From: Bacilli bacterium
GTDB lineage: Bacteria > Bacillota_I > Bacilli_A > Haloplasmatales > Haloplasmataceae
Assembly: GCA_012513195.1 (NCBI GenBank)
Contig: JAAZCR010000013.1
Span: forward strand, 1 to 12,163
Length of the DNA stretch: 12,163 nucleotides
Direction of reading: 5' to 3'
Of the stretch, positions 1 through 5,835 are shown piece by piece. The notes under the pieces are model-generated. The model saw only the letters and a program-made list of their open reading frames with translations, was not told the DNA's origin and ran no database searches. Every line of letters starts with the position of its first letter. Positions within the stretch are counted from its first letter, which is position 1. The translations under genes were made by a program, and so were the position numbers.

Positions 1-852
1 AAAGAAGAAGCTAAGGGTCGTATTTATGTCACTACTGATAAAGAAAAAGGTGCTTTAAAAAAATTTGCGACTGAAGAAGGTTACGAAACCTTTGTCGTGC
101 CTGATGATATTGGTGGGCGCTATTCCATTTTAACAGCAGTTGGACTGTTGCCGATTGCGGTAATGGGCATAAATATTAAGGAAATGTTAGATGGTGCTTA
201 TCAAGCGATGATTGATTATGCCACTCCTTCCTTAGAAGATAATGACAGTTATCTTTATGCGGTACTTCGCAATATTCTCTATAATAAAGGAAAAACAGTT
301 GAATTACTCGTAAACTATGAGCCAAGTCTTCAATACTTTGGTGAATGGTGGAAACAATTATTTGGTGAATCGGAAGGCAAAGACAATAAGGGTATTTTCC
401 CCGCTTCCGCTAATTTCTCGACTGATTTACACTCCTTAGGTCAATATATTCAAGAGGGAAGAAGATTTCTCTTCGAAACTGTTATTAATGTGGAAGAAGT
501 TCGCCATGAACTCACCATTCAAAAAGAAACTACCGATTTAGATGGGTTGAATTATCTTGCAGGTAAAACTATTGATTTCGTTAATAAAAATGCTTTTAAA
601 GGTACAATCCTTGCCCATGTTGATGGTGGCGTTCCTAATCTTGTGCTTAATCTCAAACGCTTAGATGCATACGGTTTTGGTTATTTAGTTTACTTCTTTG
701 AAAAAGCATGTGCGCTGAGTGGTTATTTATTAGGTGTAAATCCTTTCGACCAACCTGGTGTAGAAGCATATAAAAAGAACATGTTTGCCTTATTAGGTAA
801 ACCTGGTTATGAAACCTTAACAGAAACTTTAACTAAAAGAATAAAGGATTAA
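1..852 (+). CDS. pgi: Glucose-6-phosphate isomerase, 5' part missing at window edge
   Basis: This gene interconverts glucose-6-phosphate and fructose-6-phosphate in the cytoplasm (glycolysis/gluconeogenesis). The frame is open from base 1, so the N-terminus lies outside the window; 283 C-terminal residues are visible, against about 450 for Bacillus-type Pgi. Both family signatures are present: [14 protein letters not shown] at 100-141, and the C-terminal one containing [11 protein letters not shown] ending at 774. Likely catalytic residues are Glu in QLFGES (codon 367), His in STDLHS (codon 430) and Lys in GVEAYK (codon 772). An internal GTG at 97 is not a start, because family sequence continues upstream of it. 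No terminator follows; the amidase gene starts 52 bp downstream, so read-through is likely. In this window Pgi would receive glucose units from the phosphorylase module via phosphoglucomutase. Identification is secure. Confidence 0.97.
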   Translation, partial: KEEAKGRIYVTTDKEKGALKKFATEEGYETFVVPDDIGGRYSILTAVGLLPIAVMGINIKEMLDGAYQAMIDYATPSLEDNDSYLYAVLRNILYNKGKTVELLVNYEPSLQYFGEWWKQLFGESEGKDNKGIFPASANFSTDLHSLGQYIQEGRRFLFETVINVEEVRHELTIQKETTDLDGLNYLAGKTIDFVNKNAFKGTILAHVDGGVPNLVLNLKRLDAYGFGYLVYFFEKACALSGYLLGVNPFDQPGVEAYKKNMFALLGKPGYETLTETLTKRIKD

Positions 853-904
853 ATTTCATCGTTTAACAAACAAACATTAACAAATAATAGTAGTAGGTGA
901 TAAC

Positions 905-1597
905 ATGATTATCAAGACTACTATTATTTGCTTAATGTTTTTCTTTTTGTTTAACGTTCAAACTGTGAGTAGTGCCCCACTAAAAAAACTTGATGATTAT
1001 GTTGTTTTTATTGATCCTGGTCATGGGGGTTATGATGGTGGTGCGAAAGCCAATGGATTAGTAGAAAAGGATTTAAACTTAATCATTGGACTTAGAATTC
1101 GCACTTACTTAGAAAATGCCGGTGTTAAAGTATATATGACACGAAGTGATGATCGTGATTATGTGACTCCTGGCAGAGGTACAAAAAAGAAACGGGATTT
1201 AGATAAACGCATCGAAATGATTAATAATTCTGATGCTGATTTATTTATATCAATACATATGAACTCCTTACCAGATTCAAGGTGGAGAGGGGCACAGACT
1301 TTTTATTATGATAGTTTTCCCGAAAATAAAATCCTCGCCAATTGTATCCAAGAAAGTATAATTGAGATTTTACAAAATACCACAAGACAAGCCAAAGAAG
1401 TTAAAACCCTGTATTTATTTAAGAATGTGAATAAACCAGGGGTGCTAGTGGAAGTAGGTTTTATATCTAATCCTGAGGAAGCGAAAGATTTAAGTAACCC
1501 TCATTATCAGGATAAAGTTGCTTATGCACTTTTCCTAGGTATAATAAAATGTATTTATAATCTCCATTCAGTCGAATTACTCCCCGTTGGGGAGTAA
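905..1597 (+). CDS. cwlD: Secreted N-acetylmuramoyl-L-alanine amidase, CwlD-like (Amidase_3)
   Basis: Predicted zinc amidase that cleaves the bond between N-acetylmuramic acid and L-alanine in peptidoglycan. Residues 1-24 look like a signal peptide: Lys4, a hydrophobic core at 7-18, and possible cleavage after VSSA. The Amidase_3 domain fills the rest. Zinc ligands are His40 (DPGHGG), Glu54 (VEKDLNL) and His118 (SIHMNS); the catalytic Glu is Glu183 in VLVEVGFISNPEEA. The 230-residue length and the NTTRQAK segment near 158-164 resemble B. subtilis CwlD, which with PdaA makes muramic-delta-lactam in spore cortex. Whether this host sporulates cannot be seen, so the symbol is tentative; a general wall amidase is the alternative. 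The start is supported by AGGTGA at 894-899. It follows pgi by 52 bp with no clear promoter of its own and ends inside a terminator. Confidence 0.9.
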   Translation: MIIKTTIICLMFFFLFNVQTVSSAPLKKLDDYVVFIDPGHGGYDGGAKANGLVEKDLNLIIGLRIRTYLENAGVKVYMTRSDDRDYVTPGRGTKKKRDLDKRIEMINNSDADLFISIHMNSLPDSRWRGAQTFYYDSFPENKILANCIQESIIEILQNTTRQAKEVKTLYLFKNVNKPGVLVEVGFISNPEEAKDLSNPHYQDKVAYALFLGIIKCIYNLHSVELLPVGE

Positions 1598-1602
1598 TTT
1601 TT
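1575..1602 (+). terminator. Intrinsic terminator overlapping the end of the amidase gene
   Basis: A perfect 11-bp inverted repeat, AATTACTCCCC (1575-1585) and GGGGAGTAATT (1589-1599), with a 3-nt GTT loop, runs into a T stretch ending at 1602. The left arm and loop code for the last residues (about ELLPV) and the right arm contains the TAA stop, so terminator and coding end are the same DNA. It separates the pgi-amidase unit from the tsaE operon. Confidence 0.9.
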
Positions 1603-1634
1603 CACATATAAATGAAATGATCATGGGATAAATG

Positions 1635-1664
1635 TTGCGTTTAGGAGAAAGATTGCGTTATAAT
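1635..1664 (+). promoter_or_regulatory. Sigma-70/A-type promoter for tsaE-tsaB-rimI
   Basis: TTGCGT (1635-1640) and a perfect TATAAT (1659-1664) are separated by 18 bp. They sit just after the amidase terminator and 29 bp before the preferred tsaE start. No other promoter is seen inside the operon, whose three genes overlap. Confidence 0.75.
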
Positions 1665-1692
1665 ATAATAAGTTTAGAAGAGGATGATAAAA

Positions 1693-2160
1693 ATGAAGAA
1701 GTATCAGGTTGAAATATATTCGATTGAAGCTACTTACAAATTAGCCCATGCGTTAGGTGAATTATTATTTCCAGGTGCTGTCCTTTGTTTAGAAGGCGAT
1801 TTAGGTGCTGGAAAAACTACTTTCACAAAAGGATTAGGTGCCAGTTTAGGCGTTAAAAGTGTAATTAATAGTCCTACTTTTACCATCATCAAAGAATATG
1901 ATGGAAAGTTACCATTATACCATATGGATGTTTATCGGATTGAAAATGAGCATGAAGATTTAGGATTTGATGAATATTTTTATGGAAATGGAGTAACGGT
2001 AATCGAATGGGCAAGACGCATTATGAGTCAATTACCAGAGGAGAGATTAGATATTTATATTTATGCTGAAGGTAATAAACGTTTATTTGAATTCTATCCC
2101 CACGGTGAAAAGTATGAAGAGATTTGCGAGGTGCTGAAGCGTGAAAAGTTTTTTGATTGA
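1693..2160 (+). CDS. tsaE: TsaE, ATPase of tRNA t6A37 synthesis
   Basis: TsaE is the ATPase that supports the TsaB-TsaD complex in making N6-threonylcarbamoyladenosine at position 37 of ANN-decoding tRNAs. From the start at 1693 the protein has 155 residues, normal for the family. Visible motifs are the Walker A loop GDLGAGKTT (about 35-43, Lys41), SPTFT (60-64), YHMDVYR with Asp79, and GVTVIEW (Glu105, Trp106). An in-frame ATG at 1684 would add MIK, but it directly abuts the GAGG at 1680-1683 and leaves no spacing. The ATG at 1693 lies 9 nt beyond GAGG and is the likelier start. The last 20 bases overlap tsaB, implying translational coupling. It is the first gene after the promoter at 1635-1664. 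Confidence 0.95.
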   Translation: MKKYQVEIYSIEATYKLAHALGELLFPGAVLCLEGDLGAGKTTFTKGLGASLGVKSVINSPTFTIIKEYDGKLPLYHMDVYRIENEHEDLGFDEYFYGNGVTVIEWARRIMSQLPEERLDIYIYAEGNKRLFEFYPHGEKYEEICEVLKREKFFD

Positions 2161-2794
2161 TACATCGACAGAAGCGCTAATAATTATCTTAATGGAAGAT
2201 GATAAGATAATTGATTATCATTACGAGATGATTAAACGGGACCATTCGACATTATTAATGCCTAGTTTGGATAATTTGCTTACTAGAAATCAGATTGATA
2301 TTAAAAATATTAAACGTATTATTGTCGCTTCTGGTCCAGGTAGTTATACAGGTGTACGAATTGGTGTTACCGTAGCGAAAACTCTAAGTTATACTTTAAA
2401 CATCCCATTATATCAAGTATCGACTTTAGAACTTATGGCATGTAGTTTTATTGAAAAGGCTAAATATATTATGCCAATTATTGATGCAAGACGGGGCAAT
2501 GTCTTTGGTGCTTTATATCAAGTAAATAATAATCAGTTAATTCCACTTTATCCTGATCAATTATATAGTTTTACCGAGTTATTAGACAATGCGAAGAAAG
2601 AAACGCAAGATAAAGTCTTAGTTGTGGGATTAGGTGAAGTAAATATACCAGATAATCAATTTACTTATCTTAAGGTATCAGATTATTTTAATCCTCAAAT
2701 GGTCTTTAATTTAAATATCACAGAAGTAGAAAACGTGCATACCTTTGTGCCAAATTATAAGCGGAAAGCTGAGGCGGAAATGAATCTAAAATGA
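2141..2794 (+). CDS. tsaB: TsaB, t6A synthesis scaffold subunit (GTG start)
   Basis: TsaB is the inactive ASKHA-fold partner that dimerises with TsaD in the tRNA t6A threonylcarbamoyl transferase. The 217-residue length is typical. Hallmarks are the N-terminal FLIDTSTEA strand (4-12), RDHSTLLMPSLDNLL (33-47), the ASGPGSYTGVRIG segment (63-75) and IDARRGNVFGALYQ (114-127). Translation starts at GTG 2141 inside the tsaE end, with GAGG at 2128-2131 as ribosome binding site. The stop TGA overlaps the ATG of rimI by 4 bp (ATGA). TsaD is usually nearby in Bacillota but is absent from this window. Confidence 0.95.
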   Translation: MKSFLIDTSTEALIIILMEDDKIIDYHYEMIKRDHSTLLMPSLDNLLTRNQIDIKNIKRIIVASGPGSYTGVRIGVTVAKTLSYTLNIPLYQVSTLELMACSFIEKAKYIMPIIDARRGNVFGALYQVNNNQLIPLYPDQLYSFTELLDNAKKETQDKVLVVGLGEVNIPDNQFTYLKVSDYFNPQMVFNLNITEVENVHTFVPNYKRKAEAEMNLK

Positions 2795-3240
2795 GCGATG
2801 ATGTGAAAGTCGTAAAAGTAGAAGATGTGCGGGATTTTAATGAAATCATGGAAATTGAAGAAAAAGCCTTTGCATATCCATATCCAATCGACTTATTTAT
2901 TTTTGATTTTGAACATCACCCATATAGTGAGTATTATAAACTAATGCTAGACGATCAAATTATTGGTTATTGTGGATTATGGATTATCTTCGAAGATGTA
3001 CAAATAACCACAATCGCTGTGCACCCTGATTATCAGGGAAAAGGATATGGGGATAAAATGATGGAATTCATCATTAATTATGTTAAAGAGTTGGGTTGTC
3101 GTAACATAACCTTAGAAGTACGGGTATCTAATAATAAGGCGATAAATTTCTACAAAAAGCACCAATTTGAAATTGTTGGTCTAAGAAAACAGTATTATGA
3201 GAATGGTGAAGATGCATATTTAATGAAACGAGATTTATAA
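2791..3240 (+). CDS. rimI: RimI-type GNAT protein N-alpha-acetyltransferase
   Basis: A GNAT-fold enzyme that, by family knowledge, acetylates protein N-termini (ribosomal protein bS18 in enterobacteria; targets in Bacillota are less clear). The 149-residue protein shows the acetyl-CoA pyrophosphate-binding motif QGKGYG (82-87) after VHPDY. The conserved LEVRVSNNKAINFYKKHQF block (108-126) supplies Glu109 and Tyr121, matching the proposed catalytic Glu and Tyr of RimI, and is followed by the RimI-like C-terminus with YYENGEDAYLM. Its ATG overlaps the tsaB stop, and the order tsaE-tsaB-rimI is the conserved Bacillota arrangement. Because generic GNAT proteins are diverse, the family assignment rests partly on this context. 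Confidence 0.93.
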   Translation: MSDDVKVVKVEDVRDFNEIMEIEEKAFAYPYPIDLFIFDFEHHPYSEYYKLMLDDQIIGYCGLWIIFEDVQITTIAVHPDYQGKGYGDKMMEFIINYVKELGCRNITLEVRVSNNKAINFYKKHQFEIVGLRKQYYENGEDAYLMKRDL

Positions 3241-3276
3241 GCATTGGTTGTGAAAAGCCTTATTATTCTCTTTTTA

Positions 3277-3305
3277 TTGAAAAAAAAGGCAAATTTGTGT
3301 AATAT
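3277..3305 (+). promoter_or_regulatory. Probable promoter of the pullulanase-like gene
   Basis: TTGAAA (3277-3282) and TAATAT (3300-3305) are separated by 17 bp and lie 31 bp before the ATG at 3337. The strong ribosome binding site AGGGG follows at 3327-3331. No convincing terminator lies between rimI and this promoter, so some read-through from the tsa operon is also possible. Confidence 0.6.
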
Positions 3306-3336
3306 TAATATATAGACTGAAAAAGTAGGGGAAACA

Positions 3337-5406
3337 ATGATTAATGCGAAAATCTTTGATACCGATGAATTCAACGATCAATACTATTATGACGGTGATG
3401 ATTTAGGCGCAATTTATACCAAGGAAAAGACGACTTTTCGGGTTTGGAGCCCACTGGCGACGAAAGTTACTTTATTTTTATACGATAAAGGATATAAGAG
3501 TAAACCCTATGACAAGATCAAGATGGAAAAAGGCGTTAATGGTACTTGGTTTGTCGAAGTAAAAGATGATTTACATGGGGTTTTTTATACATATGAGATA
3601 GAAACACCACAAGGTAAATATGAAACAGTTGATATTTATGCGAAAGCCTGTGGTGTTAATGGCGCACGTGGCATGGTAGTTGACTTAAGCAGAACCAATC
3701 CCGAAGGTTTTTTAGAAGATAAACGACCTACTTTAATAAATACAACCGATGCGATTATCTATGAAGCGCACATTCGCGATTTAACGATTCATAAAACCGC
3801 TAATGTGCAACATCCTGGTAAGTTTTTAGGTTTAGCACAACATGGTACACGTAGTCCAGAAGGACTTACCACAGGTTTAGATCATCTTATTGAACTAGGG
3901 ATAACGCATGTTCATTTATTACCTGTAACTGATTTTGGTTCCATCGATGAAGCAAATGAAAATTCCGGTTATAACTGGGGATATAATCCAGTTAATTATT
4001 TCTGTGTTGAGGGAAGTTTCGCAACAAATCCTATCGATGGAGTCACGCGAATTAAAGAGTTTAAACAACTTGTACAGGCTCTTCACCAAAGTAATATCCG
4101 TGTCATTATGGATATGCCATTTAGTCATACTTATCAAACAAAGGAAGCACCATTATATAAAACTTTCCCAGGCTATTTTTATCGTTTGAATGAAGATGGT
4201 AGTTTCACCAATGGATCTAGTTTTGGTAATGAATTAGCCACTGAACGCCCAATGGTTCGAAAATATCTGGTTGATGTTGTCAAATATTATGCTAAAGAAT
4301 ATCACATCGATGGTTTTTGTTTTGACCAAATGGGCTTAATCGATACCGAAACAATGAACTTAATTAGAAGTGAGCTAGATAAGATCGATCCTACTATCAT
4401 GATTTACGGGCATGGCATCACTAAAGGTGAGAGTATCTTACCAAGAATGAAACAAGCTATTAGAGAGAATATTAAACGTCTACCTCGAGTTGCTGCCTTC
4501 AACGATGATGGTCGTGATGGGATTAAGGGTGATCCGCAATACGCTAAAGAGCCAGGCTTTGTAAATGGTGGTATTGGATTTGAAGAAACAGTTAAATTTA
4601 CCGTAGTTGGTGGTGTTGAACATCCTGAGGTAGATTATGAGAAAGTCATTTACTCGAAAGAACCTTGGGCAACACAACCTAATCAAGTAATAAATTACGC
4701 ATCATTCCATGAAAACTTATGTTTATACGATAAAATTGTGGAAACTGCTGAAGATTTAGATATGAACACCCGCATTAAAATGGCGAAGATGGCCAATGCG
4801 ATTGTCCTCTTAAGTCAAGGTATACCCTTCTTCATGGCAGGTGAAGAGATGTTACGGACAAAGAACGGTGATGATAATTCTTTCCAATCACCGGACTTTA
4901 TCAATCAAATCGTATGGAATAGTAAATATGATCACTTTGAATTATTTGAATACTATCGTGGCTTAATTGAGTTAAGAAAGAAGCATCCAGCCTTTAGAAT
5001 GACAAAGGCAGAGATGATCCGCAATCATCTAAAATTCATCAACTCACCCGTAACCAACACCATCGCCTTTAATATCACAGATAATGCGAATGGTGATAGT
5101 TATGCCGATATCGTGGTCATCTTTAATGCGAACTCTAGCGAAGTTAAGTTTAAATTACCCCATTTTGGTATTTGGAACGTAGTAGTAGATGGAGATAAGG
5201 CTGGAACTGAAGTATTAAAGAAATTCTCAGGCAATGAAGTAGTAGTACCAGAATTATCAACGATGGTACTATACTCTAATGAAAAGACAGTAGGGGAAAT
5301 TACAGTCGTTGAGAAGGAAAAAACAGATTACCGTAAATATGCAAAATATGCATTAGGTGCCTTGGGTATATATTTACTATTAAGAGGTAGAAAAAGAAGA
5401 AAATAA
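3337..5406 (+). CDS. Pullulanase-like GH13 protein with degenerate active site and basic hydrophobic C-terminus
   Basis: The 689-residue protein has the layout of type I pullulanase: an N-terminal beta-sandwich resembling CBM48 (about 18-115), a linker with IYEAHIRDLT (141-150), the GH13 barrel (about 175-545, with the pullulanase hallmark YNWGYNPVNY at 212-221) and a C-terminal beta domain (about 570-645). The catalytic motifs are altered. Region I reads DMPFSH (259-264; usual DVVYNH). Region II is GFCFD, with the near-invariant Arg replaced by Cys328 but the nucleophile Asp330 kept. Region III is YGHG, with the acid/base Glu replaced by His359. Region IV is FHEN, with Asp replaced by Glu459. 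The frame is intact, so it is not an ordinary pseudogene. It ends in a hydrophobic stretch (671-682) and RGRKRRK (683-689); no N-terminal signal peptide is seen. It is probably not a debranching hydrolase; a glucan-binding or membrane-tethering role is inference. It has its own promoter and terminator. Confidence 0.85.
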   Translation: MINAKIFDTDEFNDQYYYDGDDLGAIYTKEKTTFRVWSPLATKVTLFLYDKGYKSKPYDKIKMEKGVNGTWFVEVKDDLHGVFYTYEIETPQGKYETVDIYAKACGVNGARGMVVDLSRTNPEGFLEDKRPTLINTTDAIIYEAHIRDLTIHKTANVQHPGKFLGLAQHGTRSPEGLTTGLDHLIELGITHVHLLPVTDFGSIDEANENSGYNWGYNPVNYFCVEGSFATNPIDGVTRIKEFKQLVQALHQSNIRVIMDMPFSHTYQTKEAPLYKTFPGYFYRLNEDGSFTNGSSFGNELATERPMVRKYLVDVVKYYAKEYHIDGFCFDQMGLIDTETMNLIRSELDKIDPTIMIYGHGITKGESILPRMKQAIRENIKRLPRVAAFNDDGRDGIKGDPQYAKEPGFVNGGIGFEETVKFTVVGGVEHPEVDYEKVIYSKEPWATQPNQVINYASFHENLCLYDKIVETAEDLDMNTRIKMAKMANAIVLLSQGIPFFMAGEEMLRTKNGDDNSFQSPDFINQIVWNSKYDHFELFEYYRGLIELRKKHPAFRMTKAEMIRNHLKFINSPVTNTIAFNITDNANGDSYADIVVIFNANSSEVKFKLPHFGIWNVVVDGDKAGTEVLKKFSGNEVVVPELSTMVLYSNEKTVGEITVVEKEKTDYRKYAKYALGALGIYLLLRGRKRRK

Positions 5407-5444
5407 GGCTTGTAAGTACAAAGAGGTTACAAGCCTCTTTTTTT
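5406..5444 (+). terminator. Intrinsic terminator of the pullulanase-like gene
   Basis: A perfect 10-bp stem, AGGCTTGTAA (5406-5415) and TTACAAGCCT (5427-5436), with an 11-nt loop is followed by seven T (5438-5444). It begins at the last base of the stop codon and makes the gene an isolated transcription unit on its 3' side. Confidence 0.93.
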
Positions 5445-5616
5445 GTTAATATATGTTTAATATGAAAATATATTATATAAGAAAATTCATATATCGGATG
5501 TTTTATGGGATATTATATGATGAGGATTATATAATTAGCATAATATTACCATGATATTGTAAATTTACTTAGATCATCAACAACATTGTTATAGTTTGCT
5601 TGTTTTTCAATAAAAT

Positions 5617-5644
5617 ATATCTAATTAGTACTAATTAAAGATAT
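5617..5644 (+). repeat. Palindrome and alternative hairpin overlapping the orphan terminator
   Basis: TAATTAGTACTAATTA (5622-5637) is a perfect 16-bp palindrome. Flanking ATATC (5617-5621) can extend the stem by pairing with GATAT (5640-5644) across a 2-nt bulge. The right side of this fold (5637-5644) is also the start of the terminator stem beginning at 5637, so the two hairpins exclude each other. It could be a protein-binding site on DNA or an antiterminator on RNA; neither is shown. Confidence 0.55.
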
Positions 5645-5673
5645 CGCATTATCGAAAAAGCGATATCTTTTTT
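5637..5673 (+). terminator. Orphan intrinsic terminator
   Basis: A perfect 11-bp stem, AAAGATATCGC (5637-5647) and GCGATATCTTT (5660-5670), with a 12-nt loop continues into TTTTTT (5668-5673). It is oriented to stop + strand transcription. It lies about 190 bp beyond the terminator at 5406-5444 and upstream of the next promoter, so no annotated gene needs it. It could end a short noncoding RNA, back up the first terminator, or act as an attenuator. Confidence 0.8.
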
Positions 5674-5730
5674 ATATCCTACATATCTATATCATTTTAG
5701 TATAAAAGAACTCTGGATAAGGATTTGGAC

Positions 5731-5740
5731 TATACGTATA
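5731..5740. promoter_or_regulatory. CG-centred palindrome, possible second operator half-site
   Basis: TATACGTATA is a perfect 10-bp palindrome whose centre lies exactly 18 bp upstream of the centre of the larger operator-like palindrome. A central CG is typical of LacI-family operators, but the site is short and AT-rich, so it may be chance. Confidence 0.3.
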
Positions 5741-5746
5741 AAAAGC

Positions 5747-5760
5747 GGTAATCGATTACA
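5747..5760. promoter_or_regulatory. cre-like / LacI-family operator before the alpha-glucosidase operon
   Basis: GGTAATCGATTACA matches the 14-base cre consensus TGWAANCGNTNWCA at all but the first position, and contains the perfect palindrome GTAATCGATTAC (5748-5759). It lies just upstream of the promoter elements at 5768-5802. By family knowledge such sites bind CcpA or a LacI-type maltose regulator (MalR). Which protein binds, and whether it activates or represses, cannot be told from the sequence. Confidence 0.6.
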
Positions 5761-5767
5761 CACAAAT

Positions 5768-5802
5768 TTGTTTTTGACATTCATTTTTCCATATAATAAG
5801 AT
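5768..5802 (+). promoter_or_regulatory. Promoter of the malL-maltosyltransferase-glgP operon
   Basis: Two overlapping readings are possible: TTGACA (5774-5779), 17 bp, TAAGAT (5797-5802); or TTGTTT (5768-5773), 18 bp, TATAAT (5792-5797). Either places the RNA start shortly before the AGGAG at 5823-5827. The perfect TTGACA and perfect TATAAT cannot be used together because only 12 bp separate them. Confidence 0.65.
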
Positions 5803-5835
5803 AAAAATTAGGTAATTGTGTTAGGAGTGAATAAG

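Larger units (their letters stand above)
5445..5817. other. AT-rich intergenic region, mostly regulatory
   Basis: This is the only long gap between genes. Bases 5445-5616 are very AT-rich and hold no ORF with a ribosome binding site, no tRNA-like fold and no riboswitch that I recognise. From 5617 it contains, in order, an AT-rich palindrome, a second intrinsic terminator, two CG-centred palindromes and the promoter of the alpha-glucosidase operon, each listed separately. The terminator implies that some RNA is made through 5445-5636. Confidence 0.6.

Noticed and set aside
862..890. TTTAAC-17-TAATAG as a promoter for the amidase
   Set aside because: Both elements match the consensus poorly, and the AT-rich 52-bp gap makes such matches common; co-transcription with pgi is simpler.
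2158..2160. UGA read as Trp (Mycoplasma code)
   Set aside because: tsaE and tsaB end with TGA at their normal family lengths, and all conserved Trp positions are TGG.
3257..3290. Inverted repeat GCCTT / AAGGC after rimI as a terminator
   Set aside because: Only 5 bp pair, the loop is about 24 nt, and no T tract follows; the right side overlaps the probable promoter of the next gene.
3919..4189. Overlapping open frames on both strands inside the pullulanase-like gene
   Set aside because: They lie wholly inside a well-supported coding frame, have no family resemblance that I recognise and no clear ribosome binding site.
3337..5406. Pullulanase-like gene as a recent pseudogene
   Set aside because: There is no frameshift or internal stop in 689 codons, the ribosome binding site, promoter and terminator are good, and non-catalytic family blocks are preserved.
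5498..5554. Possible 18-codon peptide in the long intergenic gap
   Set aside because: There is no Shine-Dalgarno sequence before the ATG, and the AT-rich composition makes such short frames likely by chance.
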